40,785 nucleotides of DNA from Pseudomonadota bacterium (GTDB lineage Bacteria; Pseudomonadota; Gammaproteobacteria; UBA1113): NCBI GenBank assembly GCA_021782065.1, contig JAJXVQ010000001.1, forward strand, positions 1-40,785. The letters run 5' to 3'. Below the pieces are notes generated by a model that was not told the origin of the DNA, ran no database searches, and saw only the letters and a program-made list of their open reading frames with translations. The translations under genes were made by a program, and so were the position numbers. Below are positions 35,529 through 40,785 of the stretch, piece by piece (within the stretch, counting starts at the first letter, position 1; every line of letters starts with the position of its first letter).

Positions 35529-35552
35529 GCCCACTTTTGATAAAAAGTGGGC
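35529..35552. promoter_or_regulatory. Perfect 10-bp inverted repeat at divergent promoter region
   Basis: GCCCACTTTT (35529-35538) and AAAAGTGGGC (35543-35552) with a GATA loop. On the minus strand it abuts TATACT (35528-35523), a likely -10 of the REC-Hpt gene. It could be an operator or a terminator-like hairpin; no T tract follows on the plus strand. Confidence 0.5.
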
Positions 35553-35679
35553 ATATAAACCTATTATTTATGTGTAATAGTTGCTCAATACTTACTTTAG
35601 AGAGAATCTTCCCGTCCCCAATAAAAAATGATAGAATTGTGGCCTATTTTTTAACAATTTATTGTACTGGGGGAAAGGT

Positions 35680-36741
35680 ATGGAACAACGCACTGCACAG
35701 GTTCCTATGCACACTATAGGACCCGTTAAACTCATAGGGCCAGTGGTGGACGATGAGGTTATGGTCCCTTTAGCCACCTATGAACTGCCCCTATGGCCCT
35801 CAACGAACCGTGGTGCTAAATTATCGCGCCAATGTGGTGGCATTTTGACCACCATCATCGATGAACGTATGACCCGTTCCATTCTATTAGAAGCCCCTAA
35901 TGCGGCGCGCTGCCATGAAGTCAGTGTAGCCGTTAAAACCCGCCAAGCCGAATTGCAACTGCAAGTGGCCCGTAGCAGTCGTTTTGCCCAGCTCATCGAC
36001 AGCCATACGCAAATTGTCGGCAATCTGTTGTATTTGCGTTTAGAGTTTTCCACCGGCGATGCCGCTGGCCATAATATGGTGACTCAAGCCGCAGATGAAA
36101 TCATGGCGTGGTTATTAGCCCAATATTCTTTTTTGCGCTATGTCTCCATTTCCGGAAATTACTGCACCGATAAAAAGGCAACCGCCGTCAATGGTATTTT
36201 GGGTAGAGGCCGTTATGTAGTCGCTGAATTATTAATCCCGCGTGATATTTGCTTAGCGACTTTAAAAACCACGCCAGAAAAAATCGTCGACCTCAATATA
36301 AAAAAGAATTTACTAGGAACTTTATTAGCAGGCGGTATACGCTCGGCCAATGCCCATTTTGCTAATTTGCTGTTTGCTTTTTATCTAGCGCTAGGGCAAG
36401 ACGTGGCCAACATAGTCGAAGGCTCGCAAGGCATGGTTTTTGCCGAAGTACGCAATGATGCGCTTTATTTCTCGGTGACATTGCCCAATATTATTGTAGG
36501 TACGGTAGGCAATGGCAAACAATATCCTTTTGTACAGAAAAATTTACAATTACTGGGTTGCAACGAGCCCCGCCCTCTAGGCGATAATACACGCCGTTTG
36601 GCAGCTATTATTGCGGCAACTGTTTTATGTGGTGAAATTTCTTTATTAGCCTCACAAACTAATCCGGGTGAATTGATGCGTGCGCACACTACTTTCGAAC
36701 GCCAGGCGCCAAATACATCAGAGTCTACCACAACGTCATGA
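35680..36741 (+). CDS. Hydroxymethylglutaryl-CoA reductase
   Basis: The product (353 residues) catalyses reduction of HMG-CoA to mevalonate. Visible motifs are VPLATYE...STNRGAKL, MTRSILLEAP, TGDAAGHNMV, the catalytic Asp-Lys in NYCTDKKATAVNG, the Asp in LGQDVANIVEG and the C-terminal His in ELMRAHTTFER. The family's ENVIG block with the catalytic Glu should lie just before the VPLATYE region; here that stretch reads AQVPM, so the Glu seems missing. The ATG at 35680 follows GGGGGAAAGG; a TTG 18 bases upstream is less likely. First gene of the mevalonate operon. Confidence 0.88.
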   Translation: MEQRTAQVPMHTIGPVKLIGPVVDDEVMVPLATYELPLWPSTNRGAKLSRQCGGILTTIIDERMTRSILLEAPNAARCHEVSVAVKTRQAELQLQVARSSRFAQLIDSHTQIVGNLLYLRLEFSTGDAAGHNMVTQAADEIMAWLLAQYSFLRYVSISGNYCTDKKATAVNGILGRGRYVVAELLIPRDICLATLKTTPEKIVDLNIKKNLLGTLLAGGIRSANAHFANLLFAFYLALGQDVANIVEGSQGMVFAEVRNDALYFSVTLPNIIVGTVGNGKQYPFVQKNLQLLGCNEPRPLGDNTRRLAAIIAATVLCGEISLLASQTNPGELMRAHTTFERQAPNTSESTTTS

Positions 36742-37748
36742 TGACCGCGATTGCTCCAGGAAAGATTATTTTATCTGGTGAGCATGCCGTAGTCTGTGGT
36801 CAACCCGCTTTGGCCATAGCCGTAAACCGTTATGCTAGAGCATCGGTAATCCCTCACAGCACTCCAGCCATAATAGTATTTGATTTATTAAACTTAAAAC
36901 ATCACAGAGACACGACAGTCAAGGCTTTGCGCCGACTAAAATCCAGACTATCTGCAGATTACCACTTATTTTTACGCGGCGAGCGAGGTATCAAAGATGT
37001 ATTGAAGCTGCCGCATGAATTGTCTCATTTTGTTTTAAGTAATTTTCTAGAACGCTTCAATCGTTTCTCCGATGATGGTATACATCTAAAAACAGAGTCG
37101 ACTATTCCCATGGGTTGTGGCATGGGGTCCTCAGCAGCGATGATCTTAGCCGTTAAGTTCGCCTTAGCCCACCATTTTAAAGAAGAAATCGATAAAGAAC
37201 ATTTGTTTCAACTGGCTTTGGAAGCAGAAAACCTACAACATGGTTATTCTAGTGGTTTAGATCTACGCGTGTCGCTACAAGGCGGTGCCTTAGAATATCA
37301 TAATGGACAATTTAATCCTTTAAAGCTCCCAGAATGGACTTTATACATCGTTAACACCGGTAGTCCAGACAGCTCTACCGGGGAGTGCGTTATGCACACG
37401 CAGAAATTATTTGAAACAACTGACCTCGCTGCAGAAATGGGTGCCGTTACCAGAACCATTAAAATCGCCATAGAACAAAGTAACTTTAATGATTTTCAAA
37501 TAGCGCTACGCGCCAATCACCAATTATTGGTGGCCTTAGGTGTAGTCCCCACACCCGTACAAACCTTTATAAGCCATTTAGAAAATAATGGCTTAGCCGC
37601 AAAAATTTGTGGCGCGGGCAGTATTAACGGCGAGAAAGCTGGAATCGTGTTGATTGCTAGTTCAGATGACCCTACCCCGTTGTGTCAAGATTTTGGTTAT
37701 ACTGTTGAAAAAGTCGGAGGAGATATTCATGGCCTGCGATTGGATTAA
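36738..37748 (+). CDS. mvk: Mevalonate kinase (GHMP family)
   Basis: The 336-residue kinase phosphorylates mevalonate with ATP. It has the three GHMP motifs: APGKIILSGEHAVVCGQPAL, the glycine-rich loop IPMGCGMGSSAAM, and AAKICGAGSINGEKAGIV near the C-terminus, plus SGLDLRVSLQGGALEY. Start and HMG-CoA reductase stop overlap as ATGA. The assignment as mevalonate kinase rather than phosphomevalonate kinase rests on motif 1 and SGLD. Confidence 0.85.
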   Translation: MMTAIAPGKIILSGEHAVVCGQPALAIAVNRYARASVIPHSTPAIIVFDLLNLKHHRDTTVKALRRLKSRLSADYHLFLRGERGIKDVLKLPHELSHFVLSNFLERFNRFSDDGIHLKTESTIPMGCGMGSSAAMILAVKFALAHHFKEEIDKEHLFQLALEAENLQHGYSSGLDLRVSLQGGALEYHNGQFNPLKLPEWTLYIVNTGSPDSSTGECVMHTQKLFETTDLAAEMGAVTRTIKIAIEQSNFNDFQIALRANHQLLVALGVVPTPVQTFISHLENNGLAAKICGAGSINGEKAGIVLIASSDDPTPLCQDFGYTVEKVGGDIHGLRLD

Positions 37749-38679
37749 AGTACGCGCACCCGGCAGCGTTATGCTGTTCGGCGAACATGCCGTATTAACA
37801 GGCAAACCCGCTATGGTAGCCGCGATAGACCAATACATCACCGTAACTTTGGAAAAGCGGGCCGATGATATTATTGAGATTAACTCCAATACTTTTTCCC
37901 CTTATACTACACATTTAAAAGAACTCACCATCGCTAAACCCTATAATTTTGTGTTGGCCTGCTTAATACAGCAACACCAAAAAATAACACAGGGTTTAAC
38001 CATCCGCATAGCTTCTACTATAGATCCGAATTTAGGCTTAGGCAGTTCAGCCGCCATCACCGTTGCACTGTTGAGCGCTTTAGATACACTTTTTCAGATT
38101 AAAATGGATGTTTGGCGGAATGCACGAGAGGCGATCCGTGACGTACAAGGTCGGGGCTCCGGCATGGATGCACTAGCAAGCTTACACGGTGGCGTATTGT
38201 ATTATACGCCCAGAACAGAAAAAGCTTTAGCCTTAGCGCCACGTTCCGATCTACATTTATTCTATTCCGGTTATAAAACACCAACTGCTACGGTATTACA
38301 ACGAGTGCAAGAATCTTTTAAAGGTTCTGAAAGTATTTTGGATTCTATTTATGATGCCATAGGCAAAACGGTAGAATTAGCATGTCATGCTTGGCAACGT
38401 GACGATATAGCCTTATTAGCACACTGCATGGAGATACATCAGGGCTTGCAGCACGCTTTACAAGTCAGTGATGCGCACACGGATCGTTTAAGGCATTGGT
38501 TAAGAGAGCGCGTTGCCGTAGAAGCTGTAAAAATTTCTGGTTCCGGTCTAGGAGATTGTTTATTAGCTTTAGGCGGCAAGTGGCAAGAGATTAGCAATGA
38601 AGAAATAACAGCGTTGCACCCTAAGGCGCGCTATATGCCCTTAACGATCAACACCACGGGAGTAAGTCTTGTACAGTAA
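37729..38679 (+). CDS. Second GHMP kinase, probable phosphomevalonate kinase
   Basis: The product (316 residues from ATG 37729, with GGAGGAG six bases upstream) carries VRAPGSVMLFGEHAVLTGKP, LGLGSSAAITVALLSAL, GRGSGMDALASLHGGVLYY and VKISGSGLGDCLLALGG. Sequence motifs are as close to mevalonate kinase as to phosphomevalonate kinase, but its place between mevalonate kinase and the decarboxylase leaves the phosphomevalonate step as its most likely job. It overlaps the upstream gene by 20 bases. A start further upstream (37654) would only add out-of-family residues. Confidence 0.8.
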   Translation: MACDWIKVRAPGSVMLFGEHAVLTGKPAMVAAIDQYITVTLEKRADDIIEINSNTFSPYTTHLKELTIAKPYNFVLACLIQQHQKITQGLTIRIASTIDPNLGLGSSAAITVALLSALDTLFQIKMDVWRNAREAIRDVQGRGSGMDALASLHGGVLYYTPRTEKALALAPRSDLHLFYSGYKTPTATVLQRVQESFKGSESILDSIYDAIGKTVELACHAWQRDDIALLAHCMEIHQGLQHALQVSDAHTDRLRHWLRERVAVEAVKISGSGLGDCLLALGGKWQEISNEEITALHPKARYMPLTINTTGVSLVQ

Positions 38680-39676
38680 AGAAGAAATCATCGCTACCAT
38701 TCTAGCGGGGAAAGCAAACCTTGTACGGCAAGAAAAAGGCGCTGTTTATGCTCCCGCCAATATTGCTTTGTGCAAATATTGGGGGAAAAGAGACAGCATA
38801 TTGAATTTACCAATGACACCTAGCTTATCCATTAGTCTGGCACAGAAAGGCAGTCATTTTGCCTTTGAAGCTATAGATGAAAAAACAGATCACTTAAAAC
38901 TGAATGGCCTAGCGATAGAGAAACAACATGATTTTTATCAACGCTTATTCTCTTTTATCAACTTATTTCGTCATAAAAGTGAACCTCGTTTAAAGATTGA
39001 TATTAACAGCACGATTCCCATTGCAGCCGGATTAGCCTCATCGGCCAGTGGCTTTGCCTCGGTGATAAAAGGCTTGAATGCATTATATGGTTGGCAATTA
39101 AGTTGCAGTGAATTGTCTCTACTGGCGCGTTTGGGTAGCGGCAGCGCCTGTAGATCCTTATGGCATGGCTTTGTAGAGTGGCAACACGGCTCACGCGACG
39201 ATGGTATGGATAGTTTAGGGGTGCCGTTAAATATTGTTTGGCCCCAATTGCGTATAGGATTATTATTAGCCTCTAGCGATAAAAAGAGTATATCGTCACG
39301 AGAGGCGATGGCCATTACCAAACAAACCTCCCCTCTTTATTCTCTATGGCCAGAACAAGTCACCACCGATCTAACGATGGTAAAAAACGCATTGGCTGAA
39401 AAAGATTTTGCCGCTTTAGGGCAAGCCAGTGAACGCAACGCAATCGCCATGCATGCCACCCTGTTAAAGGCAACTCCTGCGATTTGCTATAGCAATACAA
39501 AAACTGCGGCGTGGATACAGCAAGTGCGGCGATTACGCGAGGATAATATGCCTGTTTATTTTACTCAAGATGCGGGGCCTAATTTGAAATTGCTCTTTTT
39601 AGAAGACAGTACTGAGGATGTCTTGCAATTGTTTCCGGACGTAGAGATTATTCAGCCGTTTTCCGTCTGGAGATAA
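38669..39676 (+). CDS. mvaD: Diphosphomevalonate decarboxylase
   Basis: The 335-residue enzyme converts mevalonate diphosphate to IPP with ATP. It shows APANIALCKYWGKRD, the P-loop-like IAAGLASSASGFASV, GSGSACRSLWHGFVEW, and the catalytic aspartate in FTQDAGPNLKLL. The start codon is TTG, with GGGAG six to seven bases before it, and overlaps the preceding stop by 11 bases. It is the last gene of the operon. Confidence 0.94.
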   Translation: MYSKEEIIATILAGKANLVRQEKGAVYAPANIALCKYWGKRDSILNLPMTPSLSISLAQKGSHFAFEAIDEKTDHLKLNGLAIEKQHDFYQRLFSFINLFRHKSEPRLKIDINSTIPIAAGLASSASGFASVIKGLNALYGWQLSCSELSLLARLGSGSACRSLWHGFVEWQHGSRDDGMDSLGVPLNIVWPQLRIGLLLASSDKKSISSREAMAITKQTSPLYSLWPEQVTTDLTMVKNALAEKDFAALGQASERNAIAMHATLLKATPAICYSNTKTAAWIQQVRRLREDNMPVYFTQDAGPNLKLLFLEDSTEDVLQLFPDVEIIQPFSVWR

Positions 39677-40078
39677 TAAACATTGTATTTTAACCCTTAG
39701 AACGTCGCTGTCCAAAGCATAGATCCAAGAGGGATCTCTACTATGCTGATTATAACTGTCCGAACGGCATGGTTTTTATTGCGCCTTTCTCTTTTGGCTT
39801 CACACACAGCAAAAAAATAAACGCAAGGTAAATAATATACCGAAATTCTCCTGAGAATTATTTTTTATTCTCTATAATCGTATTTTATATTCTCAAGTTA
39901 ACTTTTAACATAAAAAAATTATATTTACTTGAAAATATGTTGACACGTGAATTAATTAGTGGGTATTATTGCCAAATAGAGCTTTACCATACAAATTTTG
40001 TTAGCTTTATAACCAATTAAAGTAGTTTTGCCTTTACTTTTGGCATGCACAAGCACAGTTTAAATAGAAGGGATAAAT
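39677..40078. other. AT-rich intergenic region with strong promoter
   Basis: No gene. After mvaD there is a weak hairpin near 39711-39756 and a small AATTCT/AGAATT stem followed by ATTTTTTATT (about 39843-39868), possibly a weak terminator. The right half is very AT-rich and holds the promoter at 39940-39969. Confidence 0.55.
39940..39969 (+). promoter_or_regulatory. Near-consensus sigma-70 promoter
   Basis: Perfect TTGACA (39940-39945) and TATTAT (39964-39969) with an 18-base spacer and A/T-rich upstream sequence. It predicts a leader of about 100 nt before the gene at 40079. Confidence 0.75.
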
Positions 40079-40663
40079 ATGTTAGGTGAAAATGAAAGTG
40101 TAGAAGTATTAACACCCAGGCAAAGCGAGTATCAAATTATTTTCGCCCCGGAAGACAATCAAGCGCTATTGGATTGGTTGAGGAACAATATTTTGCATAC
40201 CCCAACAAAGCCCTTGGATCAGAAAATTATTGGACTAATGGGGGCTATAAGCGGCACTCTTTCTTTTGCTTTTAGTGGCGTTTTAGGGTTCAACTTCGGG
40301 ATACAAGTGGTTAATTTTTTAAAAATTAGCAATGTTGCTGGCCGAGTAGTAATTGCGAGTACATTTTCCGCCTCTGCTTTTATTCCCTTGGCAATGCTGT
40401 CTGCACCCCATTCAAAAGAAACCTTTGAATTCATTTATAACCAGTTAAAATGCGCATCCCCCAACATTTTAGAAAAAAGAGACTCTCGCTTTTTATCAAA
40501 GATCTTGGGTTATGGAAGCAACATAGCCGTTTTTACTATCGGCAGTCTTGCTGCAGCAGATTCTACTTATTTAACACATCAGTTATACAAAGGGCTCATC
40601 GGAAATTTCATATATCCACTGGACGCGATAACACAATTCTCTATGACCATCTTAAGAGCTTGA
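40079..40663 (+). CDS. Unknown small membrane protein
   Basis: I do not recognise this 194-residue product. It has a hydrophilic N-terminus (about 1-45), then hydrophobic segments near residues 50-85, 90-115 and 140-160 (IIGLMGAISGTLSFAFSGVL; VVIASTFSASAFIPLAML; NIAVFTIGSLAAA), with a charged stretch KETFEFIYNQLKCASPNILEKRDSR in between if read in two parts. GGGATAA precedes the ATG. It is driven by the near-consensus promoter upstream and followed by a hairpin, so it is probably a single-gene unit. It could be a truncated member of a larger multi-helix family. Confidence 0.7.
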   Translation: MLGENESVEVLTPRQSEYQIIFAPEDNQALLDWLRNNILHTPTKPLDQKIIGLMGAISGTLSFAFSGVLGFNFGIQVVNFLKISNVAGRVVIASTFSASAFIPLAMLSAPHSKETFEFIYNQLKCASPNILEKRDSRFLSKILGYGSNIAVFTIGSLAAADSTYLTHQLYKGLIGNFIYPLDAITQFSMTILRA

Positions 40664-40669
40664 GAGTAA

Positions 40670-40694
40670 TAAGTTTTGACTTCGCCAAAACTTA
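40670..40694 (+). terminator. Hairpin downstream of the membrane-protein gene
   Basis: TAAGTTTTG (40670-40678) pairs perfectly with CAAAACTTA (40686-40694) around a seven-base loop, seven bases after the stop codon. No T tract follows, so termination is uncertain. Confidence 0.4.
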
Positions 40695-40785
40695 GAATCA
40701 ATCTAAAATGACGCCCTCCCTGTAATCCAAATTTTACAGTGTCTATCCATCATTTAATCTCGTATTATAGCATATTTGGATTATG

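Noticed and set aside
39890..39915. TTAAC repeats before the 40079 gene as a PmrA box
   Set aside because: The repeat period is 7 bases rather than 11, and a near-consensus -35 makes an activator unnecessary.

Overview
The window looks like a chromosomal segment of an intracellular or host-associated gammaproteobacterium of the Legionellales/Coxiellaceae type (Coxiella, Legionella, Berkiella-like). The reasons are a complete mevalonate-pathway gene block (unusual for gammaproteobacteria but known from Coxiella and Legionella), a Kdo hydroxylase, zinc-type HemB, a PII/ubiK/comM neighbourhood, and a 2032-residue protein that combines an OTU-type cysteine protease motif with a eukaryote-style nuclear localisation sequence. 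The genus cannot be fixed from the sequence alone. No rRNA, tRNA, CRISPR array or transposase gene was seen.

Layout. 1-8.8 kb is accessory: a MATE-like transporter with extra tails, then the giant OTU-domain protein, both on the minus strand. 9.2-28.7 kb is mostly housekeeping: elbB-hemB, comM-ubiK, a PII protein, lptM, a carboxylesterase, a Kdo hydroxylase, nudC, a CPSF-like metallo-beta-lactamase nuclease, an OmpA-like lipoprotein, hemF, a 3-hydroxyisobutyryl-CoA hydrolase-like protein, murI, a cation diffusion facilitator, a TPR-methyltransferase fusion, rdgB, an iron-sulfur flavoreductase, rho and trxA. 29-33.7 kb carries a CI/LexA-like regulator, a YciI-like protein and a compact three-gene operon (hexapeptide acyltransferase fused to a methyltransferase-like domain, EamA exporter, FAH/AraD1-like enzyme) of unknown purpose. 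34.1-39.7 kb is an isoprenoid locus: idi and a REC-Hpt phosphorelay protein on the minus strand, divergent from a four-gene overlapping operon (HMG-CoA reductase, mevalonate kinase, a second GHMP kinase, diphosphomevalonate decarboxylase). The window closes with a small unknown membrane protein behind a near-consensus promoter.

Two families of short non-coding repeats fill the gaps between genes. One is a 118-bp element with inverted ends (core CCGCTCCCTAACGGTCGCGG) present in two full copies and many fragments, some of which supply stop codons or false N-termini to genes. The other is a roughly 125-bp palindrome-ended element (ends ATATACTCATAG) in five copies plus a solo end. They look like MITEs or large REP-type elements.

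The most promising leads are the OTU/NLS protein with a PmrA-box-like sequence and a 9-bp G tract in its promoter region, the acyltransferase-methyltransferase/exporter/hydrolase operon with two operator-like repeats, and the HMG-CoA reductase that appears to lack the catalytic glutamate.
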